This document shows positions 8,387 to 17,671 of a stretch of DNA of 54,188 nucleotides, piece by piece (within the stretch, counting starts at the first letter, position 1; the number at the start of each line of letters is the position of its first letter). The DNA is taken from NCBI RefSeq assembly GCF_009687865.1, contig NZ_BLAE01000079.1, positions 1 to 54,188 of the forward strand, read 5' to 3'. Origin of the DNA: Acrocarpospora macrocephala. Lineage in GTDB: Bacteria; Actinomycetota; Actinomycetes; Streptosporangiales; Streptosporangiaceae. The notes under the pieces are model-generated. The model was given only the letters and a program-made list of their open reading frames with translations, made no database searches and was not told where the DNA came from. The position numbers and the translations under genes are program-made.

Positions 8387-8812
8387 TTATCTCCTCGGGT
8401 GGGTGGCCTGGAGCTCAGCCCGCACCGCGGGAGTCAGAACCTGACCCGCACGTTCGACCAGGAGCGTCATCTGGTAGGCCACGAGGCCCATGTCGCAGTC
8501 GCTGGCGGCCAGCACGGCCAGGCAGGAACCGTCGCTGACCGACATGATCAGCAGCAGCCCGCGCTGCATCTCGACCATGGTCTGGGTGACCGGGCCGCCC
8601 TCGAACACCCGCGAGGCGCCCTGGGTGAGGCTGATCAGCCCGGCGGCGACGGCCGCGAGCTGGTCGGCCCGGTCCTTCGGGAAGCCGTCGGAGTACGCCA
8701 GCGGCAGCCCGTCGGCGGACACCACTACGGTGTGCGCCACGCCGGGCACCGAGCTGACGAAGTCGCTGATCAGCCAGTTGATGCCGCGCGCGGCATGGCT
8801 CATCTCTCGCAC
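8387..8812 (-). CDS. Conservon 1 roadblock/LC7 protein (CvnB-type)
   Basis: 141-residue roadblock/LC7-fold protein (NWLISDFVSSVPGVAHTVVVS, then DGLPLAYSDGFPKDRADQLAAVAAG). Such proteins act as scaffolds or GTPase-activating partners for MglA-like GTPases, which fits the GTPase encoded two genes downstream. It starts with GTG 37 bases after the kinase stop and ends 2 bases before the DUF742 gene. The N-terminal MREMS is also present in conservon 2, supporting this start. Confidence 0.93.
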   Translation of the reverse strand: MREMSHAARGINWLISDFVSSVPGVAHTVVVSADGLPLAYSDGFPKDRADQLAAVAAGLISLTQGASRVFEGGPVTQTMVEMQRGLLLIMSVSDGSCLAVLAASDCDMGLVAYQMTLLVERAGQVLTPAVRAELQATHPRR

Positions 8813-8849
8813 GGAACACCCCTGTACAGATAGGTAGATGTCGGCACGC

Positions 8850-11834
8850 TCACGGCTTTTCTCCTCTGCCGGCGCCCGGGTATCCCTCGTCTTCGCTGAT
8901 CTCGCCTCTGGCTACCGCGCGGCCTTGCCGTACCCCCTGCTGGAGGCTGGACAGGCGGCTGCGCGCGCGTTCCGGCGAGAGGGCGGGCATCGGCGCGATG
9001 GCCGGCTTGCCCGCGTCGGCGGAACCGGGCACCAGGTTGGCCTTGGGCACCCGCTTGGGCAGGCCCGAGGAGGTGCTGGCCTCCCAGGAGGGCTGCTGGG
9101 CGGCCGCCTCCCAGCCGTTGTCTGCGGGTGTCTGGTTCCAGCTCTTGTCCTCGGGGCTGCGCTGGAACCAGGCCGATTCCACCGCCGCGAAGATGGGCAG
9201 GAAGTCCTCCGGCCGTTCTTCTCGTACGGCGGGCAGCGGGCCGGTGCTGTCCACATCCATCCCCGACATCCCGGGCATTCCCGAGAACCCAGAGATACCG
9301 GACAGACCGGAATCCCCACGCCGCTTCGGCAGCGGCGGCCCGTTGGAGACCGGGCCTGGCGCGCCGGGCGGGGTGCGCGGGTCGAACGGGGAGCGCATGA
9401 CCTGCCCGGTGGCGGGTGCGTCGAACGGCGACCTGGCGGGCTGCTGGTCGAACGGGTTCTGCTGCCCCGGCGAGGTGCCGAACGCGCCCCGGCCGTCGAA
9501 CGGCGAGGGCGGCAGGGCGCCGGCCGGGCCGCCGCCCAGCGCGTTCCGGCCGTCCGCGGGACCCCGGCCGTCGAACGCGGACCGCTGGGGTCCCCCGTTG
9601 TCGCCGCCGAACATGGCCTGCGGCAGCCCCGGCGGCGGGAAGGACGGGTGCTGTCCGCCGGGACCCGGCGTGGCGAAGGGCCCGCCGGGACCGTTCGGCG
9701 CGGGCGCCGACAGGGCCAGCGGCGGGGCGCCCCAGGCCACGGGCTCGGAGGACTGGCCCTGCGGCGACCAGCTGGGCGCGAAGGTGCCCGCGTACTGCTG
9801 CTGGGAGTACGCCGGAGCGCCCATCAGCGACTCCGGCAGCAGCACCATCGCGGTCAGGCCGCCGCTGTCGTGCGAGCGCAGCTGGACCCGGATGCCGTTG
9901 CGGAGCGCGAGCCGGCCGACCACGAACAGGCCCATCCGGCGGGACACCGACACGTCCACGACCGGCGGGTTGGCCAGCCGCCAGTTGGTCGCGGCGATCT
10001 CCTCCTGGGTCATCCCGATGCCGCCGTCGGTGACCGAGACCATCACGCCGCCGCCGTCGATCCGGTTGCCCGAGACGACCACCCGGGTGTCCCTGGCGGA
10101 GAACGAAAGCGCGTTCTCGACCAGCTCGGCCAGCAGGTGGATGACGTCGTTGACGGCCTGCCCGGCCAGCGCCACGTCGGACGGGATGTTGATGGCGACC
10201 CGCTCGTAGCCCTCGACCTCCGACAGCGCGGCCCGGATGACGTCGGTGAGCTCCACCGGCTGGCTCCACCGGCGGGCGGGTTCCTGCCCGGCGAGGACCA
10301 GGAGGTTCTCACTGTTACGGCGCATGCGGGTGGCCAGGTGGTCCAGCTTGAACAGGTTGCCGAGCCGCTGCTCGTCCTGCTCGCCCTGCTCCAGGCCGTC
10401 GATCAGGGCGATCTGCCGTTCCACCAGGGTCTGGGTACGGCGCGACAGGTTGACGAACATGGCGCTGACGTTGCTGCGCAGCTTGGCCTCGTCACCCGCC
10501 AGCCGGACCGCCTCCTGGTGGACCTCGTCGAAGGCCCGGGCCACTTCCCCGATCTCGTCGGTGGAGGAGACGCCGATGGGCTGCGGTTTCACCTCGGGGG
10601 TGTTGCCGGTGCCGTCGGAGTCGCGCAGCCGCTGGACCAGCTCGGGGAGCTTGTGGCCGGCGATCTCCAGGGCTTCGGAGCGGAGCCGGCGCAGCGGCCG
10701 GACCAGCGATCGGGCCATCGCGGTGGTGATGACCAGCACCAGGCCGAGGATCAGCACGACCACGATGATGTTGGCGATGGCGCCGCGCTGGTCGGCGGCG
10801 GCGAAGCCGTTGCTGCGGTCGACGATGGAGGCGATCTGGAGCTTCTCCACCTCGTGCATCTTGTCGATGCCGGCGCTGCTGACCTGGAACCACTCGTCGC
10901 CGTCCGGGCCTGGGCGGTCGTCCAGGTTGTTGAGCAGGCGGCGAGTCCTGATCACTTCGAGCGCCGACAGCCGGAGGAACTCCGCCCTGTCGATCTCCGG
11001 ACCGGTCACGAGGTCGGCGTAACGCTGGCGTTCGACCGGGGTGGCCACCGTGCGGAACGCGTTCAGCTCGCTCTCCTGCCGCTTGCGGGCGGCGGTGAAC
11101 GCGTCCAGTTCGAGCGGGTCGAGGCGGCCGACGGTGGTGCCGAGGGAGAGCGTGGACCGGACGAGGGAAGCCTCGTTCTTGGCCCGGGCCAGCGAGCCGA
11201 GGGCGGTGGCGCTGGCGTCGAGTTCCTCGTCGACGCCGCCCTGGCCGTTCTCGTCGTACAGGCGGATCAGGTCCGCGATGAACGCGGAGTACTTGTCGAT
11301 CGCGAGCAGCGCGGGGAGCTGAGTTTCCACGGTCGTCTTGCGCAAGTTGGCCAGCTCGCCGAGGCGCCGGTCGAGCCGGGAGAGATTCTGCCGGCCGACT
11401 TCTCCGAAGGAGTCGGCGGCGGTCTCGACGCGGCCCCGGACCGCGTCGGCGAGCACATCTACCGAGCCGCGCTGGTTGCGGACCAGGCCCAGGGCGGGTT
11501 CGCCCGGCCGGCCGGTCTCGATGTAACGCGCCGTCAGATCGCGTTCCAGCTGGAGCTCGTGGATCAGGTCGCTCAGAATGCCGGTGAAGGCCGCCACGTC
11601 GCTGACCCTCTGATATTCGGCGGCGCTGTTGATCGATGTCACCACACGAAGCCCGCCCAGGAGCACCGCTCCGATGGTGGGGACCAGGATCAGGGCGACA
11701 AGGCGGCTGCGGACCCGCCAGTTCTTCAGCGCCATCCGGCTGCGCGTGTCTTCTTCGCCTTCGGGACCGGGAAGGGCCATCTGGGGCGTTTCGGACACGG
11801 TGCGGTGATCATTGTCGATCGTAGCCGTCCTCAC
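8850..11834 (-). CDS. Conservon 1 sensor histidine kinase-like protein (CvnA-type)
   Basis: Receptor-like protein of about 994 residues. An N-terminal membrane segment (LVALILVPTIGAVLLGG) is followed by an extracytoplasmic nitrate/nitrite-sensor-like helical domain, a second segment (IIVVVLILGLVLVITTAMA) and a HAMP linker. Next come a helical region with LDHLATRMRRNSENLL, likely the dimerisation helix, and an HATPase domain (N box ELVENALSFS, G box DGGIGM). The C-terminal third is Pro/Gly-rich with N/S-P-F-D/E motifs and ends in SRLSSLQQGVRQGRAV, also found in the two other kinases. GTG at 11834 lies 8 bases after GGAAGG; GTG at 11843 is possible but too close to it. Confidence 0.92.
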   Translation of the reverse strand: MRTATIDNDHRTVSETPQMALPGPEGEEDTRSRMALKNWRVRSRLVALILVPTIGAVLLGGLRVVTSINSAAEYQRVSDVAAFTGILSDLIHELQLERDLTARYIETGRPGEPALGLVRNQRGSVDVLADAVRGRVETAADSFGEVGRQNLSRLDRRLGELANLRKTTVETQLPALLAIDKYSAFIADLIRLYDENGQGGVDEELDASATALGSLARAKNEASLVRSTLSLGTTVGRLDPLELDAFTAARKRQESELNAFRTVATPVERQRYADLVTGPEIDRAEFLRLSALEVIRTRRLLNNLDDRPGPDGDEWFQVSSAGIDKMHEVEKLQIASIVDRSNGFAAADQRGAIANIIVVVLILGLVLVITTAMARSLVRPLRRLRSEALEIAGHKLPELVQRLRDSDGTGNTPEVKPQPIGVSSTDEIGEVARAFDEVHQEAVRLAGDEAKLRSNVSAMFVNLSRRTQTLVERQIALIDGLEQGEQDEQRLGNLFKLDHLATRMRRNSENLLVLAGQEPARRWSQPVELTDVIRAALSEVEGYERVAINIPSDVALAGQAVNDVIHLLAELVENALSFSARDTRVVVSGNRIDGGGVMVSVTDGGIGMTQEEIAATNWRLANPPVVDVSVSRRMGLFVVGRLALRNGIRVQLRSHDSGGLTAMVLLPESLMGAPAYSQQQYAGTFAPSWSPQGQSSEPVAWGAPPLALSAPAPNGPGGPFATPGPGGQHPSFPPPGLPQAMFGGDNGGPQRSAFDGRGPADGRNALGGGPAGALPPSPFDGRGAFGTSPGQQNPFDQQPARSPFDAPATGQVMRSPFDPRTPPGAPGPVSNGPPLPKRRGDSGLSGISGFSGMPGMSGMDVDSTGPLPAVREERPEDFLPIFAAVESAWFQRSPEDKSWNQTPADNGWEAAAQQPSWEASTSSGLPKRVPKANLVPGSADAGKPAIAPMPALSPERARSRLSSLQQGVRQGRAVARGEISEDEGYPGAGRGEKP

Positions 11835-12240
11835 AGGCCGCACCTTCCGCTAAAGAAAAATCAATTTATCCCGGGAAACCTCCCATAAGCCACGGGCAAT
11901 TGGAGCATAAGACCACGAGATAGACCAATAGCCGTGACCGGATTGCCACGATCCAACACGTTGCGCTCAGTAATGTCGAGAGGTCAGAGCGAACTTCCCT
12001 GGTTGAACCCCAACTACGAACCTTCCATGGGATCACGCGTTCGATGGACCGGTCCAACCCCCCGAAACGCCTCATTTTGCACAAAAGTCGCCAACAGCCG
12101 ACTTGTTTACAAGTTTGGTGACATAGTGCTCTCATTCCTGTTGAGGGGGTTTTTCCTCCGCTACGCTCGTCGCTCGTCGCCCGCCGTGTTCGAGATCATC
12201 TGACGATCCGCGGGCCATTCCCCCAGCTAAAGGAGACTCC
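11835..12240. promoter_or_regulatory. Divergent intergenic region between conservon 1 and the ABC importer operon
   Basis: About 400 bases with lower GC than the genes and no credible coding region. It must hold the promoters of conservon 1 (leftward) and the importer operon (rightward). The clearest element is a 14-base palindrome at 12101-12114, ACTTGT-TT-ACAAGT, about 130 bases before the importer start. AGGAG at about 12231-12235 is the importer ribosome binding site. Confidence 0.5.
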
Positions 12241-13230
12241 ATGAGACGCCTATTCCTGGGCCGACCGCTCGTGGTGAGCGTCCTGGCCGCATTGGCACTC
12301 ACGGCATGCGGCGGCGCCGATACGAATACGACGGCGGACACCTCGAATAACGGCTTGGAAAAAACCGCCCTTACGGTCGGTATCCTTCCTATACCCGACT
12401 CGGCGCCGATCCAGATCGCGATCGACAAGGGTTTCTTCACCGCCGAAGGGCTGACCGTACGGACCTCCATCGAGGTCGGTGGCGCCACCGCCACACCCAA
12501 GCTGGTCGCCGGCCAGCTGGACGCGATTCTCAACAACTACGTCTCCCTGTTCTCCGCGCAGGAGAAGGGCGTGGGCAAGTTCAAGGTGGTCGCGGACAGC
12601 TACCAGGCCGCGCCCGACAACTTCGTCCTGATGGCCAACGCGGACGACGCCAGCATCTCGAGCCCGGCTGACCTGGGCGGCAAGAAGATCGCGGTCAACA
12701 CGCTGAACAACATTGCCACCTTGGCCGTCACCGCCTCCGCCAAGGTGTCCGGCGTGACCATCGACCCCAAGCAGTTCGTGCCGATGCCGCTGCCGGACAT
12801 GGGCGGCGCGCTGAAGAACGGCACCGTGGACGCGATCTGGGTGGCCGAACCGTTCATTTCGGCCTACTCCCAGCAGGGCGCCAAGAAGGTCGCCGACACG
12901 ATGAGCGGCCCGATGGCTGACTTCCCCATCGCCGGCTGGGTGATGAACGACGAATTCGTCAGCAAGAACCCCAAGACGGTGGCCGCCTTCCAGCGCGCGC
13001 TGGCCAAGGCCCAGCAGCTGGCCGCCTCCGACCGCAAGTCGATCGAAGAGGTCCTGCCGAAATACACCAAGATCGACGCGGCCACCGCCTCCGTCATCGC
13101 GCTCGGGGTCTACTCCACCACCCTGAGCGAGGCGCGCCTGCAGCGGGTCGCCGACACGATGAAGGAGTACGGCTACCTGCAGGCCGGGTTCGATGTGAAG
13201 TCGGTGCTGCACGCGCCGACCGCGGGGTGA
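12241..13230 (+). CDS. ABC importer substrate-binding lipoprotein (NMT1/SsuA type)
   Basis: 329-residue exported lipoprotein with the lipobox LALTAC (Cys about 23). It has the NMT1/SsuA-like fold signs: TVGILPIPDSAPIQIAIDKGFF, PKLVAGQLDAILNNY, and VAEPFISAYSQQGAKKVADT. These proteins bind small sulfonates, nitrate/bicarbonate, thiamine precursors or aromatic compounds; the substrate here cannot be read from sequence. The start ATG follows AAAGGAG. It heads a five-gene operon with two permeases, an ATPase and an O-methyltransferase. Confidence 0.9.
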   Translation: MRRLFLGRPLVVSVLAALALTACGGADTNTTADTSNNGLEKTALTVGILPIPDSAPIQIAIDKGFFTAEGLTVRTSIEVGGATATPKLVAGQLDAILNNYVSLFSAQEKGVGKFKVVADSYQAAPDNFVLMANADDASISSPADLGGKKIAVNTLNNIATLAVTASAKVSGVTIDPKQFVPMPLPDMGGALKNGTVDAIWVAEPFISAYSQQGAKKVADTMSGPMADFPIAGWVMNDEFVSKNPKTVAAFQRALAKAQQLAASDRKSIEEVLPKYTKIDAATASVIALGVYSTTLSEARLQRVADTMKEYGYLQAGFDVKSVLHAPTAG

Positions 13231-13231
13231 C

Positions 13232-14014
13232 GTGTCCAGATTGATCAGCTCGACAGTGCTCCGTGGCGTCGTGGGCGCCACGGGGCTGCTTGTCGTTCTG
13301 GAGGCGGCGGGCAGGACCGGCCTCATCGACACCACATTCCTCCCGCTCACCTCCACCGTTCTGGGCAGGGCCGCCGAACTCGCCGTCGACGGGGAGTTCC
13401 TCGGCCACGCGCTCGCCAGCCTGGAGGCCTGGTTCTGGGCGCTCGCGCTGACCATCGCGATCGCGGTGCCGGCCGGTCTGCTGCTCGGGGTGGCCCGGCC
13501 CGCCGAAGTCGCGGCCCGGCCGCTGATCGAGTTCCTCCGGCCCATCCCGTCGGTGGCCCTCATCCCGCTGACTATCATGATCTTTCAGAATCCGGTGCAC
13601 ATGCGCATGTCGGTCGCGGTGTACGCGGCCACCTGGCCGGTGCTGATCAACACCATCTACGGCGTACGGGACGTCGACCCGCTGGCCAAGGAGACGCTGC
13701 GGAGCTTCGGTTTCGGTCCTGGCGCAACGGTGTTTCGGGTCGTGCTACCCAGCGCGGCTCCGTTCATCGCCACCGGGGTACGGCTGGCCGCCTCGGTCGC
13801 CATCATCCTGGTGGTCACCGCCGAGGTGGTGGCGGGCGGTATCGCCGGCATCGGCGTCTTCATCAGCACGGCGGGCAGCGGCAACCGGGTCGACCTGATG
13901 ATCGCCGCGACCGCCTGGGTGGGCCTGTTCGGCATCGCCGTCAACTCGCTGCTGGTGGCCGCGGAGAAACGACTCTTCCGCTGGCATCACAGCCGGATGG
14001 CGGGTGTGTCGTGA
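13232..14014 (+). CDS. ABC importer permease 1 (SsuC type)
   Basis: 260-residue inner-membrane permease of the BPD-transport-1/SsuC family with about six membrane segments. The EAA loop is recognisable around DPLAKETLRSFGFGPGATVFRVVLPSAAP. It starts with GTG one base after the binding-protein stop and overlaps permease 2 by a GTGA. Two different permeases suggest a heterodimeric channel, where SsuC-type systems often use one. Confidence 0.9.
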   Translation: MSRLISSTVLRGVVGATGLLVVLEAAGRTGLIDTTFLPLTSTVLGRAAELAVDGEFLGHALASLEAWFWALALTIAIAVPAGLLLGVARPAEVAARPLIEFLRPIPSVALIPLTIMIFQNPVHMRMSVAVYAATWPVLINTIYGVRDVDPLAKETLRSFGFGPGATVFRVVLPSAAPFIATGVRLAASVAIILVVTAEVVAGGIAGIGVFISTAGSGNRVDLMIAATAWVGLFGIAVNSLLVAAEKRLFRWHHSRMAGVS

Positions 14015-14823
14015 CCCGCGTACGCTCCAAACGGAAAAGCTTCGCGAGCAGGGTGGCCGGGCTCTGGATCGTGCCGGTGACGCTGGTGCTGTGGGAGCTG
14101 GCCACCCGGCTCGCCACCCAGCCCTACTTCCCCGCGCCGAGCACGATCGCGGTGCGCATCCAGGAGCTCTGGTTCTCCGGGCCGCTGACCCGGGGGCTGC
14201 TCACCGACGAGGCGATCGAGGCGTTCGCGCCGAGCCTCGGCCGGCTGTTCGCGGGCTGGATCCTGGCCAGCGCGGCCGGAATCCTGCTCGGGGTCGCCAT
14301 CGGGCGGTCGGCCAGGCTGGCCGACTACCTGGACCCGATGTTGCAGTTCGGCCGGGCGGTGCCGCCACCACTGCTGGTGCCGATCTTCTTCGCGCTGTTC
14401 CAGATCGGCATGGCCACCCAGCTGGCGATCATCGTCTTCGGCGTGATCTGGCCGGTGCTGCTGAACACCGCGGACGGCTGCAAGACCGTGGATCGCCAGT
14501 ATCTGGAGACGGCCCGGGTCTTCGGGTTCTCCCGCGCCGACGTGCTGTGGCGGGTGGTGATCCCGGCGGCCATGCCGAAGATCTTCGCAGGTCTGCGGCT
14601 CAGCCTGTCCCTGGCGCTGATCCTGATGGTGGTGTCCGAGCTGATCGGCAGCACCAGCGGGATCGGATACGGCCTGATCACCGCGCAGCAGAACTTCCTG
14701 TTCGCCGACGTATGGGCCTACATCGTCCTGCTCGGCGTGCTGGGATTCCTGCTCAACGCCTCGTTCCTCCTGCTGGAGGGCCGCATCCTGGCATGGCATC
14801 AGCGTGCCCGGCGGACGATCTAG
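14011..14823 (+). CDS. ABC importer permease 2 (SsuC type)
   Basis: 270-residue second permease of the same family. Signs are six or so membrane segments and the EAA loop near DRQYLETARVFGFSRADVLWRVVIPAAMP. Start GTG at 14011 overlaps the previous stop. It should pair with permease 1 and the ATPase that begins 28 bases downstream. Confidence 0.9.
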   Translation: MTRVRSKRKSFASRVAGLWIVPVTLVLWELATRLATQPYFPAPSTIAVRIQELWFSGPLTRGLLTDEAIEAFAPSLGRLFAGWILASAAGILLGVAIGRSARLADYLDPMLQFGRAVPPPLLVPIFFALFQIGMATQLAIIVFGVIWPVLLNTADGCKTVDRQYLETARVFGFSRADVLWRVVIPAAMPKIFAGLRLSLSLALILMVVSELIGSTSGIGYGLITAQQNFLFADVWAYIVLLGVLGFLLNASFLLLEGRILAWHQRARRTI

Positions 14824-14851
14824 AAGATCTCGGAAGATCTAGGAAGCTCCG

Positions 14852-15625
14852 GTGCTTGAGTTAGTCGATCTGACCCACAGTTACGGCGCATATCGCGCCA
14901 TCGACCGCATCAATCTGACCGTCAAGCAGGGCGAGGTGGTCTGCGTCGTCGGCCCCTCCGGCTGCGGCAAGTCCACCCTGCTGCGGTCCATCGCGGGGCT
15001 GATCAAGCCCAGCGGCGGCGCCGTCCTGCTGGAAGGCCGGCCGGTCGAGAGCACGCCGGACAACCTGGCCGTGGTCTTCCAGGACTACAGCCGATCCCTC
15101 TACCCGTGGCTGTCGGCGCTGGCCAACGTCGGCCTGCCGCTGCGCCGCCGCGGCCTGGACCGCAAGGCCAGGGACGAGGCGGCGATGGCCGCGCTCACCG
15201 AGGTGGGCCTGGGCGCCGCCGCCGCCAAGTTCCCCTGGGAGCTGTCCGGCGGCATGCAGCAGCGAGTGTCGATCGCCCGGGCGCTGGCCTACCGGCCGTC
15301 GCTGCTGCTCATGGACGAGCCGTTCGGCTCGGTGGACGCGCAGACCAGGGAAGAGCTGGAAGACCTGGTGCTCCGGGTCTGCGCGCATCACGGCATGACC
15401 ATCCTGCTGATCACCCACGACGTGGACGAGAGCGTCTACGTGGGGGACCGCGTGGTCGTGCTCAGCAAGGCGCCGGGAACCGTGGTGGGCGACCTCACCG
15501 TCGACCTGCCGGGACCCCGCGATCAGATCCGCACCCGCGAACTCGACGCCTTCGTCAAGCTCCGCGCCGACGTCGGCCGGATGGTTCGCGGCATAACCAC
15601 CAATCATGAGATGGAGACCAGGTGA
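14852..15625 (+). CDS. ABC importer ATP-binding protein (SsuB type)
   Basis: 257-residue ATPase that powers the importer. Walker A is GPSGCGKST (about 34-42), the Q-loop sits in VVFQDYSRSLYPWL, the signature is ELSGGMQQRVSIARAL, Walker B is LLLMDEPFGSVD and the switch His is in ITHDVDE. The start is GTG at 14852 and the end overlaps the O-methyltransferase start (GTGA). That coupling ties the methyltransferase to the transporter. Confidence 0.93.
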   Translation: MLELVDLTHSYGAYRAIDRINLTVKQGEVVCVVGPSGCGKSTLLRSIAGLIKPSGGAVLLEGRPVESTPDNLAVVFQDYSRSLYPWLSALANVGLPLRRRGLDRKARDEAAMAALTEVGLGAAAAKFPWELSGGMQQRVSIARALAYRPSLLLMDEPFGSVDAQTREELEDLVLRVCAHHGMTILLITHDVDESVYVGDRVVVLSKAPGTVVGDLTVDLPGPRDQIRTRELDAFVKLRADVGRMVRGITTNHEMETR

Positions 15626-16629
15626 CCGCTAACCCCGCCGACGCCGTCTGGGACGCGATTCACGGCATTTCACGCTTCGCCGCGCTGTCCACGATGGCCG
15701 AACTCGACTTCGCCGCCCATCTGCGGGACGGGCCGCTCAGCGCCGACCAGTTGGCCGCGCGCTGCGACGCCCACCCCCAGTCGGTCCGGCGGGTCCTCCG
15801 CGAGCTGGCGGGCATGGGGTTCGTCCGCAGCGTGCCGGAGGGCTATGAGGTCACCGAGGCAGGGCTGCTCCTGGCGGACGACTCGCCAGGCTCGTTGCGG
15901 TCGGGCATCCGGCTGGTAGGCGAGGAGGCGTACTGGAACGGCATGGGCAGGCTTCCCAAGACGGTCAAGTCCGGCGTCTCGGCCTTCCGCGAGCTGCACG
16001 GAGGGGTCTACGGCTATCTGGGCGCACACCCGGAGACCGCGGTCATCTTCGACGACTACATGTCCCGCCGGGCGATCCCGTTCGCCAGCGGCCTGGCCGA
16101 CCACTACGACTTCGCCGGCGTCGAGCGGGTGGTGGACGTGGGCGGCGGGCGCGGGCATATCCTGTCCGCCGTGCTGGCCGCCCACCCGCGGACCCGCGGT
16201 GTGCTGTTCGACCTGGACCGGGTGATCCCGTCCGGGCGGGAGGCGATCGCGGCGGCCGGTCTGGCCGATCGATGCGAGTGCGTGGTGGGCGACTTCTTCG
16301 TCCAGGACGACATCCCGGTCGGGGACGTGTACATCCTCGCCAATGTCATCCACAACTGGGGCGACGACGACTCGGTCCGGATCCTGAGCAACATCCGGGC
16401 CGCGATGCCCTCCACGGGCAAGATCCTGGTAGTGGAGATCGTCCTCCCCGACGACGATTCTCCGCATGTCGGCTTGGACGCCGACATGCGGATGCTGGGC
16501 CTGATCGGGGAGGGGATGGAGCGGACCCGGGCGGAATATCAGACGCTGCTGGAGAAGAGCGGCCTGACCTTGTCCGAGATCGTCGAGCTGCCCGCCTGGG
16601 CGAGCGCGATTGTGGCGACTCCGATCTAA
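15622..16629 (+). CDS. SAM-dependent O-methyltransferase (family 2)
   Basis: 335-residue class-I methyltransferase of the O-methyltransferase family 2 type, which methylates hydroxyl groups of aromatic or polyketide small molecules. An N-terminal winged-helix dimerisation domain (about 1-95) precedes the SAM motif DVGGGRGHILSAVL (about 172-185). Further marks are GDFF and VIHNWGDDD, whose His is the usual catalytic base. Last gene of the importer operon, coupled by GTGA overlap. Its substrate may be what the importer brings in, which would suggest detoxification or tailoring of an imported aromatic; this is inference. Confidence 0.88.
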   Translation: MTANPADAVWDAIHGISRFAALSTMAELDFAAHLRDGPLSADQLAARCDAHPQSVRRVLRELAGMGFVRSVPEGYEVTEAGLLLADDSPGSLRSGIRLVGEEAYWNGMGRLPKTVKSGVSAFRELHGGVYGYLGAHPETAVIFDDYMSRRAIPFASGLADHYDFAGVERVVDVGGGRGHILSAVLAAHPRTRGVLFDLDRVIPSGREAIAAAGLADRCECVVGDFFVQDDIPVGDVYILANVIHNWGDDDSVRILSNIRAAMPSTGKILVVEIVLPDDDSPHVGLDADMRMLGLIGEGMERTRAEYQTLLEKSGLTLSEIVELPAWASAIVATPI

Positions 16630-16674
16630 CGGAGATCTAGCGGATTCCGCGGCTCAACCGGAATGACCGAAACC

Positions 16675-16709
16675 GCCGTCCCCGGCTAGCGCTGCCAGCC
16701 GGGGACGGC
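16675..16709. terminator. Bidirectional terminator between the methyltransferase and conservon 2
   Basis: Perfect 12-bp stem (GCCGTCCCCGGC and its complement) with an 11-base loop, between convergent genes. It includes the stop and last codons of the conservon 2 GTPase gene. There is no strong T-tract on either side. Confidence 0.6.
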
Positions 16710-17300
16710 CACCCGCATGGTGAGCGCGTGCTCGACCAGCGTGATGAGCGTGCTCTTCACCGAGTCCCTGGCCCGCGCGTCGGTGCGGACCACGGGGATG
16801 TGCGGAGACAGCGTGAGCGCCTCCCTGATCTCGTTCTCCCCGTGCGGGTAGGTCCCGTCGAAGCCGTTGACGCCGACCACGAAGGGCAGCTGGGCCTCCT
16901 CGAAATAGTCCACGGCGGGAAAACTGTCGGCCAACCGGCGCGTGTCCACCAGGACCACCGCGCCGATCGCGCCACGCACCAGGTCATCCCACATGAACCA
17001 GAAACGGTGCTGACCAGGCGTGCCGAACAGATACAGGATCAGATCCTGATCCAGCGACACCCGGCCGAAGTCCATCGCCACCGTGGTCGTCGTCTTGTGC
17101 GGGGTCAGCCCGACGTCGTCGATTCCGGCCGAGGCGTCGGTCATCACCGCCTCCGTGGTCAGCGGCACGATCTCCGACACCGCTCCCACGAAAGTCGTCT
17201 TCCCGACCCCGAAGCCGCCCGCAACGACGATCTTCGTTGAGGTGAGGCCCCGGCCGGCGCCCGCGGCGCCTGCCCCGGGGTTATAGCCGTCGAAGTCCAC
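16686..17300 (-). CDS. Conservon 2 GTPase (CvnD-type)
   Basis: 204-residue paralogue of the conservon 1 GTPase with the same P-loop GGFGVGKTT, Thr-rich switch (HKTTTTVAMDFG) and FGTPGQHRFWF. It differs mainly in the N-terminal ten residues (an Ala/Gly-rich stretch) and the end. It overlaps the DUF742 gene by 20 bases, and its last codons form half of the terminator hairpin. Confidence 0.93.
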   Translation of the reverse strand: MDFDGYNPGAGAAGAGRGLTSTKIVVAGGFGVGKTTFVGAVSEIVPLTTEAVMTDASAGIDDVGLTPHKTTTTVAMDFGRVSLDQDLILYLFGTPGQHRFWFMWDDLVRGAIGAVVLVDTRRLADSFPAVDYFEEAQLPFVVGVNGFDGTYPHGENEIREALTLSPHIPVVRTDARARDSVKSTLITLVEHALTMRVAVPGWQR

Positions 17301-17652
17301 TGAGCACCCTTTCCAACAAGCCCAAGTCCGGCTTACCCGCGTCCAGCTGCGGCTGGTGCACGTGCACCAACCCCTCGGCCGCCATGTCGGCGATCACCAC
17401 CCGGGCCACCCCGAGCGGCATCCGCAGCAGCGCCGAGATCTCCGCCACCGAGCGCACCTGCCGACACAACGAACTGATCGCCTGGCGCTCCGGGGTCAAC
17501 GTCGAGAGATCGACGTGCCCGGCGGTCGCCGAGGAGACCAGGGCCTCCATAGCGAGCTGCATCCGCGGCGACGTCCGGCCACCGGTTACCGCGTACGGCC
17601 GTACCAGCGAGCTGGTTTCCGCCGGGGGCTCGCCTGTCCAGCCGCCTGCCAC
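17281..17652 (-). CDS. Conservon 2 DUF742 protein (CvnC-type)
   Basis: 123-residue DUF742 protein. It shares VRPYAVTGGRT, CRQVRSVAEISALLRMPLG and the C-terminal half, nearly unchanged, with conservon 1. The N-terminus is shorter and different. It lies 19 bases downstream of the roadblock gene. Confidence 0.92.
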   Translation of the reverse strand: MAGGWTGEPPAETSSLVRPYAVTGGRTSPRMQLAMEALVSSATAGHVDLSTLTPERQAISSLCRQVRSVAEISALLRMPLGVARVVIADMAAEGLVHVHQPQLDAGKPDLGLLERVLSGLRRL

Positions 17653-17671
17653 CGCGTCCTCCTAGTGTCGA

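Noticed and set aside
8838-11888. Open frame of over 1000 codons on the plus strand
   Set aside because: It is antisense to the conservon 1 kinase. High-GC codon use leaves opposite frames open; the translation has no family similarity and is Arg/Ala/Gly-rich.
12060-12240. Thiamine or other riboswitch before the NMT1-type binding protein
   Set aside because: No conserved riboswitch core could be read in the leader; only a palindrome and the ribosome binding site are visible.
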